From: Macrobrachium rosenbergii | Lineage: Eukaryota > Arthropoda > Malacostraca > Decapoda > Palaemonidae | DNA: 64,000 nucleotides | Direction: 5' to 3' | Assembly (NCBI RefSeq): GCF_040412425.1 | Contig: NC_089767.1 | Coordinates: 42,695,509-42,759,508, forward strand | Shown: one piece after another, positions 51,607-63,777 of the stretch | Position numbering within the stretch: the first letter of the stretch is position 1 | Layout of the letters: the number at the start of each line of letters is the position of its first letter | Position numbers and translations under genes: made by a program | Notes under the pieces: model-generated | What the model was told of the DNA's origin: nothing | The model's input: the letters and a program-made list of their open reading frames with translations, nothing else | Database searches by the model: none

Positions 51607-51908
51607 ACCTCGGCGCCTGACCTGATGTTGACCGGTCATTCTCCCGTTTCCATAGGTCAGAGGTCACACGGGGAACTCGCTCCGACAATTATTGATCTTG
51701 CTGATGAGAGCTGCCCTGATATAACCCTTAGACTTATGCATGAATCTACAGTGAAGGTCGAGAGGCGAACTAATTACTTATTAGTCGTCGACGCGCATGC
51801 GCGAGATTCTCTTTTCTTTGGAAGTGCGTGGCATGTCTGCTCCCAGTTCATGGCACAGGCTGAAATTATGATCGTCGTTCTGAAAAATGCTTTAAAAGTG
51901 ATACTGGT

Positions 51909-51910
<2 letters not shown>
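51607..51910. promoter_or_regulatory. Low-copy island with nuclear-receptor half-sites
   Basis: TGACCT (51618-51623), TTGACC (51628-51633), GGTCAT, and AGGTCA-G-AGGTCA (51654-51666), which is a perfect direct repeat with 1-bp spacing (DR1). A 95-codon + frame (51625-51912) spans it but is not recognisable and reads into a GA array. Regulatory function is an inference. Confidence 0.3.
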
Positions 51911-52256
<346 letters not shown>

Positions 52257-52258
<2 letters not shown>

Positions 52259-53036
52259 TCCAATCTGAAATGGAAAAGCAAGATAAATAAGGCGGCCGTG
52301 TTGTACTAATTAAACTAACATGAAACGATTTTTTTTCCTTTTTTTTTCATGGCAGGCGCCCTTAATTTAGGGGCCTCTCCTTAATCAGTCGGATTTCTCT
52401 AAGTCATCAGGTAATCAGAGAGAATGCTACCATCTGGGTCCCTCCCACCCCTATCCCTTTACCAGGGGTCATCCCCCCACCTCCCCACTCTGGGTTCAAT
52501 GCTGGAATGATGACCGAAGATTTCAACTGGAGTTATGTTCCAGCGAAATTTATTTTTATCTGTTCGGAGAGATTCTACTGACGTGCATTTCAAGAAAACA
52601 TCATCACTGTTGGAATAACTTGTATACATAAACTAGAAAACATCATTATTGTTGGTGTAATTTTTTATATAGCCTACATAAATTGCCAAGGTTTAGAATT
52701 GATTATTTTAACGTTTCCCAAGGTAACATTGTCAACATAAAAATCCTGAATTGCTGTCATTAATCGTGTTTATTTTCCTATTCGTTTCAAGACAACAATA
52801 TTTTTAAATGATTCAGTGCCTATGTCAGAGTATTATTTCATATTGACTTCTTTTTTTATTTTTACACCAGCAACATTATTAACATGATAAAAAGCCTGAT
52901 TTTGCTGTTATTAATCGTGTTTATTTTTCTACTATATATTTCAGTACAATATATCAGCGAATTATGTCACACTCACCCAAGAATGTCTATGATATTGTAT
53001 CATCCCAAATTTTATGTCGTAACTCGTTACTTTTTC
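52257..53036. other. Low-copy sequence with a diverged duplication
   Basis: C-rich part at 52445-52490. AAAATCCTGAATTGCTGTCATTAATCGTG (52739 region) is repeated with changes near 52889 (TTGCTGTTATTAATCGTGTT). No gene. Confidence 0.55.
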
Positions 53037-53461
53037 TTTTTAGTTTTCTGTAAAATAATATTTTGAGATGGCTTTGTCTGTCCGTCAGCACTTTATTCTG
53101 TCCGTACTTTCTCTGTCCGCCCTCAGATCTTAAAAACTACTGAGGCTGGATGGCTGCAAATTGGTATGTTGATCATCCACCCTCCAATCATCAAGCATAC
53201 CAAAATGCAGCCCTCCAGCCTCAGTTGATTTTATTTTATTTGATGTTAAAGTAAGCCATAATCGTGCTCCTGGCAACGATATAAAACAGGCCACCACCGG
53301 GCAGTGGTTACAGTTTCATGACCCGCGGCTCGTACAGCATTATACCGAGACCACCGAAAGATAGATCTATTTTCGGTGGCCTTGATTGTATAAGCTGTAG
53401 CGGCTGTACAGAAAACTCGATTGCGCCGAAGAAACTTCGGCCCCATTTCTAACCTGTTTTT
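53037..53461 (-). repeat. Family H copy 19, full length
   Basis: All parts are present in antisense. Hairpin 1 is at about 53425-53443 and hairpin 2 at about 53350-53383. The terminal hairpin is degraded (TAAAATAATATTTT). Confidence 0.94.
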
Positions 53462-53784
53462 CTTATTTGTACACAACCTAATAATGGTGAAGGTCACTCA
53501 TCGATTTCCTCATGACAATATCACTCACCCGCTACGCGTCTTTCAGCCTCGCTCGAGCGCTTCGTCACGCGATTGTCATATATATTTTTTTTCCTCCCCC
53601 CTTGCCAAAATTTCAAAGTCGCTCATTGATATTTATGCCCGCTTTGTTCTTTTTAACGTAAGACGTGATTACTCGGTGGAGGACAAAGAAATGCGTCCAC
53701 AGAGAAGGAAAAATACGAAGAAAGAATAAACTTTTGCCCAGGCAATCTCGGGATTATAGACTATAATATCAAGTCGATGGCGAC

Positions 53785-53787
<3 letters not shown>
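53462..53787. other. Low-copy sequence, no gene seen
   Basis: A 102-codon + frame begins inside the H copy. It is not recognisable. Confidence 0.4.

Positions 53788-53788
<1 letters not shown>

Positions 53789-53836
<48 letters not shown>
53789..53836. repeat. (GA)n microsatellite
   Basis: Clean GA array. Confidence 0.95.
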
Positions 53837-53842
<6 letters not shown>

Positions 53843-53967
53843 AATTCGAATCTATATATGGATCGACGCATGACGCAACCCAGCGGATTTAAGAAATTCG
53901 AGTGACCCGAAGCCTTCGATTATTTTGTTACCTATTAATGGAATCCGATTCTTATAGTTGCTAAGTA

Positions 53968-54008
<41 letters not shown>
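53968..54008. repeat. (TATC)n microsatellite
   Basis: About 10 perfect TATC tetranucleotide units. Confidence 0.95.
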
Positions 54009-54159
54009 CAACCGACCAGTCAGTCGAGAGAGAGAATCTTTATGAAGGGATCATCGTGATTTTGTTATTTACTGAAGTATAAATGTTTGAACTATTGCAA
54101 TCAGAATTTTCTGCTACAATGATCATTTAATTCCCTACATATGAGGACAGTTACGCAAT

Positions 54160-54400
54160 ATAACTGTTTTACTTGTGTATAAATTGTTTTACTTATGTAC
54201 AAATTGTTTTACTTAAGTATAAATTGTTTTACTTGTGTATAAATGGTTTTACTTGTTTTGCTTATGTGTAAATTGTTTTACCTGTGTTTTACTGGGGTAT
54301 AAATTGTTTTACTTATGTTTTACTTATGTATAAATTGTTTTACCTATGTATAAATTGTTTTACTTCTGTATAAATTGTTTTACTTATACATAAATTGTAA
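54160..54400. repeat. 20-bp minisatellite
   Basis: About 11 units of TATAAATTGTTTTACTTATG, with two longer variants that contain an extra TTTTACTT. Confidence 0.92.
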
Positions 54401-54652
54401 AGAAACTGATCATCGTTTACACGGTCTTGCAAAATAAATTTCAAACAAATACATCAAAATGCAAGAAATATGTAAGAAATAAAAGCAGAAATTTCATTTT
54501 ATACAAAAAGAAAGAAGCTATTTCAGTCCATAAGGCTTCGAGGTTGACTCGTCAGGAAGCAATGAAAAAAATGAAAACAAAAACAGTTGCGTGACATTTT
54601 CTAAGCCTCATAAAGGCACAGTGATGTCTTAATCCACATTGTGAAAAAGAAG

Positions 54653-55072
54653 ATAAGTAAAAAATGTGGCGGAGTTTCTTCGGAGCAATCGACTTTTCTG
54701 TACAGCCGCTACAGCGTATAATCAAGGCCACCGAAAATAGATCTATCTTTCGGTGTGGTCTCGGTATAATGCTGTATGAGACGCGGACCATGAAACTTTA
54801 ACCACGGCCCAATGGTGGCTTATCTTATATCGTTGCCAGAAGCACGATTATGGCTAACTTTGACCTTAAATCAAATAAAAACTACTGAGGCTAGAGGGCT
54901 GCAATTTGGTATGTTTGATGATTGGAGGGTGGATGATCAACATACCAATTTGCAGCCCTCTAGCCTCAGTCGTTTTTAAGATCTGAGGGCGGAGAGAAAA
55001 AGTGCGGACAGAAAAAAGTGCGGAAGGACAGATAAAGCCGCCGCAACAGTTTTCTTATACGGACAACTAAAA
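54653..55072 (+). repeat. Family H copy 20, full length
   Basis: All hairpins are present. Hairpin 2 has a TG insertion (TTTCGGTGTGGTC). Two iterons are followed by a GGAAGGACAGATAAAGCC segment. Confidence 0.94.
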
Positions 55073-55660
55073 TAGATGAAAGTACTAACAGCTACTGACA
55101 AGTGCGGCCGTTTCAATTCTATTGTAACAGCGGTCACTGAGAACAATTTCAAGGACCCTACCTTTTAGGGGTCCACGTAAATACACTTTATTCATTACTG
55201 TCCCGCGGAACAGAGTGCTCCATATGGAAATGCATTTGTTTATAACCTCTGTTCCCACCACGTTCGCTGTTCGGCTCTCGAACAGCAATACAATGAAAAG
55301 TGACTCAGTGCATGTCGCGATCGTCACAAACCGAGGAGAATACACAGCACTTTCAATTCGTTTCAGTCCAATTTACAATAACCTAGTTTTGTACTGTAAA
55401 ACCCCCTTTTATTGTGAACATTACCGCGCATCACAATAAACAGTGAAAATGTTACATCAAAGGAATCAGTTTGTAACTAACTGAAAACCACAATTTTTTT
55501 CTGAATTTGTATTCATGTTTTCAAACGAAATCGAATTGCTGTCGAGTTCTCTAACTTCCACGTTGAGGCTACTCGCTAAAACTCGTTACTGGATTTGTTT
55601 AAGATTATAAGGCAGAAAATAAGTGAATGACAAGCTTACAAATATATACATATATGTATG
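55073..55660. other. Low-copy sequence, no gene seen
   Basis: Frames of 74-86 codons on both strands are not recognisable and overlap one another. No gene called. Confidence 0.45.
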
Positions 55661-55662
55661 TT

Positions 55663-55667
<5 letters not shown>

Positions 55668-55740
<73 letters not shown>
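55668..55740. repeat. (TA)n microsatellite
   Basis: Two TA blocks with a phase change. Confidence 0.95.
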
Positions 55741-55743
<3 letters not shown>

Positions 55744-55880
55744 AACTTTATCAATTACACAATTGTTCTGTGCATTAGTAGAATTACTAAAAGGACCTCA
55801 TTCAAACTGGATGGTATCAAATGGAGTATTTATTCAGAAAAAGTTACAAGCTTTCTTGGACAAACAGTCCACATTATTTA
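55741..55880. other. Low-copy sequence between TA arrays
   Basis: 140 bp of low-copy sequence, nothing recognised. Confidence 0.4.
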
Positions 55881-55891
55881 TATATATATAT

Positions 55892-55936
<45 letters not shown>
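55881..55936. repeat. (TA)n microsatellite
   Basis: TA array that abuts the hairpin on its left. Confidence 0.93.
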
Positions 55937-55938
<2 letters not shown>

Positions 55939-56081
55939 AAATCACGAAGGAAGAGAAACAATGGAGTGCTGCCAAGGCCTTTCGACTTATCGTCCTTTCG
56001 TCTTATCGTCTGCTAAGTAAAGGACGATAAGTCGAAAGGCCTTGCAGCACTCCATTGTTTCTCCTTCCTTCGTGGATTTTG
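55937..56081. repeat. Long hairpin between (TA)n arrays
   Basis: Arms of about 62 bp (55937-55998 and 56020-56081) are almost perfectly complementary: CAAAATCACGAAGGAAG... and ...CTTCCTTCGTGGATTTTG, differing by a few substitutions and one-base indels. The loop of about 21 bp contains CGTCTTATCGTCTGC. TA arrays lie directly to the left and 45 bp to the right. Non-coding. Confidence 0.92.
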
Positions 56082-56125
56082 TCTTTATTTATATATTCAT
56101 CACGTTCCATATTTTCGTGATTCAG

Positions 56126-56150
56126 TTATATATATATATATATATAATGC

Positions 56151-56208
<58 letters not shown>
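56126..56208. repeat. (TA)n microsatellite
   Basis: TA array with one interruption (AATGCATG). Confidence 0.95.
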
Positions 56209-56210
<2 letters not shown>

Positions 56211-56736
56211 ATATTAATATCAAAGGGAATTAAATAATTGAACTACTGAGTATTTCTATAGTCAGGAAAAAATATTTCGCAATAACAATACTAAGTGAAA
56301 CAGAATTACTGAACTCCGTTAAATTCATATGTAATGTGAACTTACAGAATATTGTTACCAATTACGAAAGCTTGTAAAAAATTAAAAATAATGGGCCAAC
56401 CTGCACAGAAAAAAAACACTCTTTTATAGCAACAGTATCTCCTAACTTTAATCAATATCTGAAAGCTATTATGACTCGCAAAAGCTCTAACACTAAACAA
56501 TGCTGTAAAAACAAGGTTACGCACAGCGCAGACAATTAACTTATTTTTAAGGCGTGAATATTGCAAGAACGCTTTTTTAATGTCAAATCGTACTACCTCA
56601 ACAATACGAAGATCTAGAAAAAAATCCGAAAATGATGAAGAGTTATGTAGTTAATGCTTTTATTGAAAGTTCACGACGTTCGTTTAAAAGCGAATAACGT
56701 AACGGAGGTTTTTGTGACTGCATTCCGGTGCAATTT
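56209..56736. other. Low-copy AT-rich sequence
   Basis: No recognised family or domain. Confidence 0.45.
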
Positions 56737-57137
56737 TTTGGTTTTCTGTAAAAGAAAACTATTGTGACGGCTTTGTCTGTACGTCCACACTTTATTCTGT
56801 CAGCCCTCAGCTCTTAAAGACTAATGACCCTAGAGGGCTGCAAATTGGTATGTTGATCATCCACCCTCTAATCATCAAACATACCAAATTGCAGCCCTCT
56901 AGCCTCAGTAGTTTTTATTTTATTTAAGGTTAAAGTTAGTAATAATCGTGCTTCTGGCAACGTAACAAAACAGGCCACCACGGCCGGCTGAGAGTTCCAT
57001 GGGCCGCGGCTCATACACCATTATACCGAGACCACCAAAAGATAGATCTGTTTTCGGTGACCTCGATTGCACGCTGTAGCGGCTGTACAGAAAACTCGAT
57101 CGCGCCGAAGAAATTTCAGCGCATTTTTTTACTTGTT
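56737..57137 (-). repeat. Family H copy 21, full length
   Basis: Antisense copy with all parts. Only one iteron remains. Hairpin 1 is mutated (GAAATTTCAGCGC). Confidence 0.94.
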
Positions 57138-57339
57138 CATTTATTCATCCAAGTTCCAAAGCTGTTTTTAGAGTGTCGTTACGTAGCAGCTAAGTTACTA
57201 AAATAATGATTCACTACGCCAGTAGTTGGAAAATCACTGAGTAATGTTACGCGAGAATGAAGCAGAATAATTATGATATGGATGAACGTATAAAAAAAAG
57301 ACATTGTAGGATATTTTCTTCTGAGCTGTTTTTTTATGA

Positions 57340-57725
57340 CGTTTACATCAATAAGAATTTTTTGACGTTTTCTTTACTAGGGATTTTTTGACGTTTTCAT
57401 TAATATGAATTTTTTGACGTTTTCATTAATATGAATTTTTTTTTTTACTTTTTCATTAATAAGGATTTTTTTGACGTTTTCATTAATATATATTTTTTTA
57501 ACGTTTTTATTAAAAGGAATTTTTGGACGTTTTCTTTAATAAGAATTTTTTTACGTTTTCATTAATAAGAATTTTTTTACTTTTTCGTTAGTAAGAATTT
57601 TTAGACGTTTACATTAATAAGAATTTTTTGACGTTTTCATTAATAAGAATTTTTAGACGTTTTCGTTAATAAGAATTTTTTGACGTTTTCATTAATAAGA
57701 ATTTTTTGACGTTTTCATTAATAAG
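57340..57725. repeat. 26-bp minisatellite
   Basis: About 14 units of TTTTTTGACGTTTTCATTAA with the continuation TAAGAA. T-run length varies between units. Confidence 0.93.
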
Positions 57726-58086
57726 AACAAACTGTATTTCAAACCCTTCATGATTTAAATAAAAAACCTTTTCTCTGATGGCAAACGACGACAGAGTGGA
57801 AAAATAACAGATAAAAAGAAGAGGCAATTTAACGAATTATAAAAAGGGGACGAGAATAGAATACCACCCACTAGAAGTACGAGAAAAAATATTATCCTTG
57901 AAAAGTATATTTCATTTTTACCAAACACGAAAATTAGTGTAGTTGTATTTTAGATTCACGTGATTAAAGCAAGGGGAGGTTAATAGCTAGTATCATTAAC
58001 ATGTGTATTATATATACTGCCCTTATCTTTCCCTTAAAATCTATCATTCTTGATCACTGATATTCAGTCTTTATTAACGGAATTCT

Positions 58087-58090
<4 letters not shown>
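57726..58090. other. Low-copy sequence, no gene seen
   Basis: Nothing recognised. Confidence 0.45.
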
Positions 58091-58140
<50 letters not shown>

Positions 58141-58239
58141 GGGTGGGGGTAACAAAAGCATGAACGACAAGCCAACACCTTTAAAATTTATCATTCTTGA
58201 TCATTGAGATTCAGTCTTTTATAACAGAATTCTTAAGGC

Positions 58240-58318
<79 letters not shown>

Positions 58319-58419
58319 GGGGGTGGGGGTAACACAAGCATGAACGAGAAGCCAACACCTTTAAAATTTATCATTCTTGATCATTGAGATTCAGTCTTTA
58401 TTAACGGAATTCTTAAGGC

Positions 58420-58482
<63 letters not shown>

Positions 58483-58581
58483 GGGGGCGGGGTAACAAAA
58501 GCATGAAGATAAACCCACAGCTTTAAAATCTATCATTCTTGATCAATGAGATTCAGTCTTTAGTAACGGAATTCTTAAGGC

Positions 58582-58652
<71 letters not shown>

Positions 58653-58690
58653 GGTGGGGTAACAAAAGCATGAACGAGAAACCCACAGCT
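58060..58690. repeat. Higher-order (GA)n plus spacer array
   Basis: Four GA arrays (58092-58137, 58243-58315, 58423-58481, 58586-58649) alternate with near-identical spacers of about 105 bp: GGGGGTGGGGGTAACA, AAGCATGAACGA, TATCATTCTTGATCA, GAATTCTTAAGGCAATGGA. This is the cleanest example of an array duplicated together with its spacer. Confidence 0.96.
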
Positions 58691-58821
58691 TTAAAATGCA
58701 AAAAATAGTAAATGAAATAAAATTTGCAAACGTCAACGGTACACATAATCACACAGTCGTCTGCAATTTACCCAGAATGCTCGTAAAAATTCCCATAACA
58801 AATTTTACACATACTATACTG

Positions 58822-59135
58822 ATTTGAATTGAATACAGAGTTTGGGCCAAAGGTCAAGCACTGGGATCTATGAGGTCATTCAGCGCTGGAAAGGAAATTG
58901 AGAGGAGGTAGGTCTGAAAGGTGTAACAGGAGGAAAACCTCAAAGCAGTTGCTCTATGAAATATTTGTTAAGAGAGGGTGGATAGCGAGATGGAAGAAAG
59001 ATAAAATGAATGGAGGTAGAGTAAGAGGAATGAAAGGGGTAGCAGCTAGGGGGACGAAAGGACGCTGCAAAGAACCTTTAGTAATGCCTACAGTGCCCAG
59101 TGAGGTGTACTAACGGCACTAACCCACTACGGGGC
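58822..59135 (+). repeat. Family S1 SINE-like copy, full length
   Basis: From TTTGAATTGAATACAGAG to CACTAACCCACTACGGGG. A 71-codon frame (58898-59113) shares an Arg-rich peptide with the 49.8 kb copy. Confidence 0.88.
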
Positions 59136-59366
59136 ACACGTACTGTAGACGCGCGAGACAGCGTTATATAAATCCGAAGTCAATCACGTTTAGCAAACAC
59201 AAACAATAAATATCACCAGCATTACCACTGTCACCCCTCTGAGTTAATTCTCATCCAACCTGCCACTGTTCTCCCACGTCCACTTCATCCTTATATTAAA
59301 CGTCCTTAAGAAATGTCCCATTACATTGCTACCTTATCCAATGAAAATAAAGACAAAGTCTATCTC

Positions 59367-59369
<3 letters not shown>

Positions 59370-59430
<61 letters not shown>
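59370..59430. repeat. (CT)n microsatellite
   Basis: Clean CT array. Confidence 0.95.
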
Positions 59431-59433
<3 letters not shown>

Positions 59434-59665
59434 CAGCGTGAATCGCTCCAATTACTTGCAATACGATGCGGGGTCTTTTGAAAACTCGTGTTCTGGGTTT
59501 TAATTACTACGTTTGCTCAGTGAGACCAGAAGTAGAAAAATTATGCTCTTGTCACTGATAATAAATAACAATTCAAACATCACCTTGCATTTCCAGTCAT
59601 AGCTGTGAGTAGTTGGAACTCACACTGTAATTTCTGTATAACCAATAATTTGCAGAAGCCCAGTA

Positions 59666-59668
<3 letters not shown>

Positions 59669-59738
<70 letters not shown>
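59669..59738. repeat. (CT)n microsatellite
   Basis: Clean CT array of about 35 units. Confidence 0.95.
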
Positions 59739-59741
<3 letters not shown>

Positions 59742-60426
59742 AAACACATTCACGATTGACTCAAAGTGCTCCAACTCTGAAGTGGAACTTCGACTTTGCC
59801 ATTAACGATGTTCATGACGTCCTCAGCTGTTTTGGTACTAAATTACGTTTGCTGAATTTACTGTTCTAAATTAGCAATTTATTTATCTTATTGCCTGCCT
59901 ATCTATCTGTGAGGATTTATAGCTATTCGTTGATTTCCAGTGAGGTAACATTTATCTGCATTTCTTTATGTACGACGTTCGTTTAACTGCAGCCGTAATT
60001 TTGCACCTTTGATTTCCAATGCTAAAACCTTTACCATGCAATGAACAGAAACTTAAAAAATTATACTCACAGTATGTATGTGCAACTTAAAATTCCCTGT
60101 GTTAAAATGACTGCATATCACAGCGAAAATTGCAATATCATGCAAGATTATATTTTATAGCTGTTGAACGTCCATGAATATTATTGTACAGTAAAGGGAG
60201 AAATAAACTCTGCGGATATCGCAACCCACGTTTCACTACACGGCGCAATTCCCTTGATCATTGGGAGAAGTTCAATGATGATTATCGTAGAATCTGATCA
60301 AATCTCTACTCGAAGATGAAAGTGTCATGCCCTCTTCCTCGTATGTGTGAATGTATGTATGTATGTATGTATAAATATACAAATATCGATATACATAAAT
60401 TTTTATATATACATACACATATATAC

Positions 60427-60429
<3 letters not shown>
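59739..60429. other. Low-copy sequence, no gene seen
   Basis: No recognised family. A short GTAT repeat lies at 60355-60371. Confidence 0.45.
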
Positions 60430-60504
<75 letters not shown>

Positions 60505-60578
60505 AAATAAAGCAAGAGAGAAATTTAAAAGGAAGAGAAAGAGAGAATGAAGGAAATAAACCAAGAGAGTAAAAGAAA

Positions 60579-60631
<53 letters not shown>

Positions 60632-60712
60632 ATATAAAGCAAGAGAGAAATTTAAAAGGGAGAGAAAGAGAGAGAGAGAAAGAAGGAAATAAAGCAAGGG
60701 TAAAAGAAAAGG

Positions 60713-60786
<74 letters not shown>
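60430..60786. repeat. Higher-order (GA)n plus spacer array
   Basis: GA arrays alternate with spacers containing GGAAATAAAGCAAGAGAGAA and ATTTAAAAGG. Both strands show long Arg-Glu or Ser-Leu frames that are translations of the array. Confidence 0.94.
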
Positions 60787-60788
<2 letters not shown>

Positions 60789-61102
60789 ACGTACATTAAA
60801 GCACACGCGTGATCGGCTAGCAAACAAAAGCCCCTGTGAAAGAGGGGAAAAAGTCCCCGCAAAAATTACACACGCCCACAAAAACTGGGGCAATAAAAAA
60901 CAAAAAAAAAAAAGAAACAACAATACCAGAAACAATAAAAAAAAAAAGAATACAATCGACCCCGCTTTGATCTTGCACATCATTACCTAAAATATTTTAT
61001 ATAGAGTGGGCGCCGCGCCCCGCCCCTAACGGCTCCTCTGGGAATAAATACATCAAAATGCATCCACTCCGAACGCTGTATAAACATCCGTGGCGAATGC
61101 CC

Positions 61103-61103
<1 letters not shown>
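60787..61103. other. Low-copy sequence between GA arrays
   Basis: A-rich, then a GC-rich segment (61008-61045). No gene seen. Confidence 0.45.
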
Positions 61104-61164
<61 letters not shown>

Positions 61165-61269
61165 AGCAGAGAGAGAAATAAAAGGAAAAAAGAGAGAGAG
61201 AGAGAAAAAATGAAAAGGAAGAGAGAGAGAGAGAGAGAAGAAAGAAAGAGAAGCAAAAAGACAAGGGAG

Positions 61270-61343
<74 letters not shown>

Positions 61344-61362
61344 TAAAGCAAGAGAGAAAAAG

Positions 61363-61431
<69 letters not shown>

Positions 61432-61452
61432 AAATAAATCAAGATAAAAGGA

Positions 61453-61520
<68 letters not shown>
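61104..61520. repeat. Higher-order (GA)n plus spacer array
   Basis: Four GA arrays with AAGGAAATAAAGCAAGAGAG-type spacers, related to those at 60.4-60.8 kb, so the two blocks share an origin. Confidence 0.94.
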
Positions 61521-61522
<2 letters not shown>

Positions 61523-61719
61523 TCACGCCACTTCATTCTGAAGCGAAACTTTAGGGACACGGCAAAACAAAACATCGAGGCGACTCCGGCATTCGAATGG
61601 CAAGATGGGGGGAAGAAAAATGATGGGTAGAACCGAAAGCAAGGGAAATGGGAATAAACGGAATTAGAAATAAAGGATGGGGAGGAAAGAAAGCCCAAGA
61701 AAAAAAAAAAAAGGGGGGC

Positions 61720-62110
61720 GGGGAACATATGACGGACAAGAGGAGAAGGCGATAATGAATAAAATAAATAAAGGAAGGGGAAAGAAAGAGGGCTCATGAA
61801 AAAAGTGGAAGGGTTCACGAGATAGAATAAATAATAATAAATAAACATATGACAGACAAGAGGAGAAGGGGATAATGCAAAAATAAAATAAAGGAAGGGG
61901 GAAGAAAGAGGGCTCAAGAAAAAGGGAGAAGGTTCTCGAAACAGAATAAACAATGAGATAAAGTAAAAATAAGGTTCTCGAAACAGAATAAACAATGAGA
62001 TAAAGTAAAAATAAATAAAGAATGGAGAAGAAAGGGACCTCAAGAAAAAAGGGGGGAGGCTTCAAGGCACAGAATAAACAATAAGAAATAAACACATGAC
62101 GAACAAGAGG
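61720..62110. repeat. About 120-bp purine-rich tandem repeats
   Basis: ACATATGACGGACAAGAGGAGAAGG at 61724 recurs at about 61845 and, diverged, near 62090. Between them is a 60-bp unit duplicated at 61970 and 62000 (GGTTCTCGAAACAGAATAAA). Confidence 0.85.
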
Positions 62111-62344
62111 AAAAGAAGGCAATAAAAAAAAAATAAAAGGGACTGAATCCTTCAGAGGTAGAAGACGTAAAAGAATCTGAAGAAGAAGAATATGAATAAG
62201 TTGGAGACGAACAGAAAAAAAAAGTGAACACAAAGGAGAGAGAGAGAGAGAAGCAAGAATATACTGAGGGAGATAATAAACATAAGCGCCCGGAAAGATG
62301 ACAAGATGAAGATATGTAAATAGAGGGAGATAAAAAGATGAGAA

Positions 62345-62690
62345 CTAGTGAGACCGCTGGAGTGGAAAAGGAAGAATATAACTATATGAAGGTTGGGAGG
62401 AGGAGGAGGAGGAGGAGGAGGAGGAGGAGGAGGAGGAGGAGGAGGAGACCACTGCAGTGGAAAAGGAAGAATTGAAGTATACATAGACTGAGGAGGAGGA
62501 GGAGGAGGCGAAGGAGGAGAAGGAGAAGGAGAGAGAAAAGGAGGAGGAGGAGGAGGAGGAGGAGGAGGAGGAGGAGGAGGAGGAGGAGGAGGAGGAGGAG
62601 GGAGGAGGAGGAGGACCACTGCAGGGAAAAGGAAGAATTGAAGTATACGAAGAATTGGGAGGAGGAGGAGGAGGAGGAGGAGGAGGAAGT
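62345..62690. repeat. Higher-order (AGG)n plus spacer array
   Basis: Three AGG arrays (about 62395-62447, 62538-62615, 62657-62686) with related spacers containing ACCACTGCAGTGGAAAAGGA and AGAATTGAAGTATAC. The poly-Pro and poly-Ser frames on the - strand are translations of these. Confidence 0.93.
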
Positions 62691-63474
62691 GAATTAAGAA
62701 CAGAAGAAAAATAAGTAACTAAAGGGAGGTCAACGAGGAGCGAAACTGAAGAAATATGAAAGCAACAGAGAGGAAGAACAGGAAGGTAGGTAAAAAGATA
62801 AGCAAGAGAGTAAAAAAAAAAAAAAAAATGAAAAGAAATGAAAGGTGGAAATGTGTGCATAGAAAGAGGAAAGAGAAAGAATTTACTGCAATGAACGGAG
62901 GAGAAGGAAATGGAGTCTGACGTCAGTGAAGAAAAAGAAAAAAGGTTTAAGTTACTGGAGAACGCGAATATGAAAGACAAAAAAAAAATAATAAATAAAT
63001 AAACGATGGACAGAGGGAAAATGAAAGGAATATGATGACCGGTTGGAAAAAGGAACACTAGGCAAAGGATGAAGTGAAGCCATGGCACGGAATAAACACA
63101 AATAAAGGGAAATAAGAAGAAAAGCAACGGAGGGAGAAGTAAACAGGAATAAAATGGAAGACTGGAAAACTGAGAGAATTTCCCCCAAAATTGCTTCTTC
63201 TCCTCGTCGAGTTTATTTTCACTCTCGCGTGACTTCTGGGATGGAAAATGAGACGGTTATAATTATGGCGAGAAAACGAAAAAAAAAAACACACAAAAGA
63301 TGGAACACTGGGAGAAGCTTTTCCCCGATATCTCGACATTAATACTTTTACGAATATTAACACGGAGGCCAGTCAACAGCAGTGTCAGCCAAATTTAATT
63401 TATTTGGCTTTATCACATTCTAAAAAAAAGCAGAAATTATAATTAGAGTATATACATATATGCATATCTATATA

Positions 63475-63477
<3 letters not shown>
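62691..63477. other. Purine-rich low-copy sequence, no gene seen
   Basis: A continuation of the purine bias to about 63180, then balanced DNA. A 260-codon - frame through 62345-63127 is open because its template lacks pyrimidines, and it has no recognisable domain. Confidence 0.5.

Positions 63478-63564
<87 letters not shown>
63478..63564. repeat. (TA)n microsatellite
   Basis: Clean TA array of about 43 units. Confidence 0.96.
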
Positions 63565-63566
<2 letters not shown>

Positions 63567-63716
63567 TTCAGCACATGCAGTATACATATTATATATGAAT
63601 GAATTTTATCACATCACCGTGATTCATATACAAGCATTAGCGATAAATGTCCTTTAATATCCAATTCGCTCTGCCTTGGAAATATATATATTTTCATTTA
63701 TGTTGTAGCTTAATTG

Positions 63717-63720
<4 letters not shown>

Positions 63721-63772
<52 letters not shown>
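63721..63772. repeat. (TA)n microsatellite
   Basis: Clean TA array of about 26 units. Confidence 0.96.

Positions 63773-63777
<5 letters not shown>

Noticed and set aside
50883..51639. 207-241 codon Arg-Glu-rich frames
   Set aside because: Translation of a GA-rich minisatellite, with no globular segment.
60997..62043. 348-codon open frame on the - strand
   Set aside because: It is a translation of CT-rich complement (Ser-Leu-Phe-Pro runs) of GA arrays. It is open only because the strand lacks A, and it has no domain.
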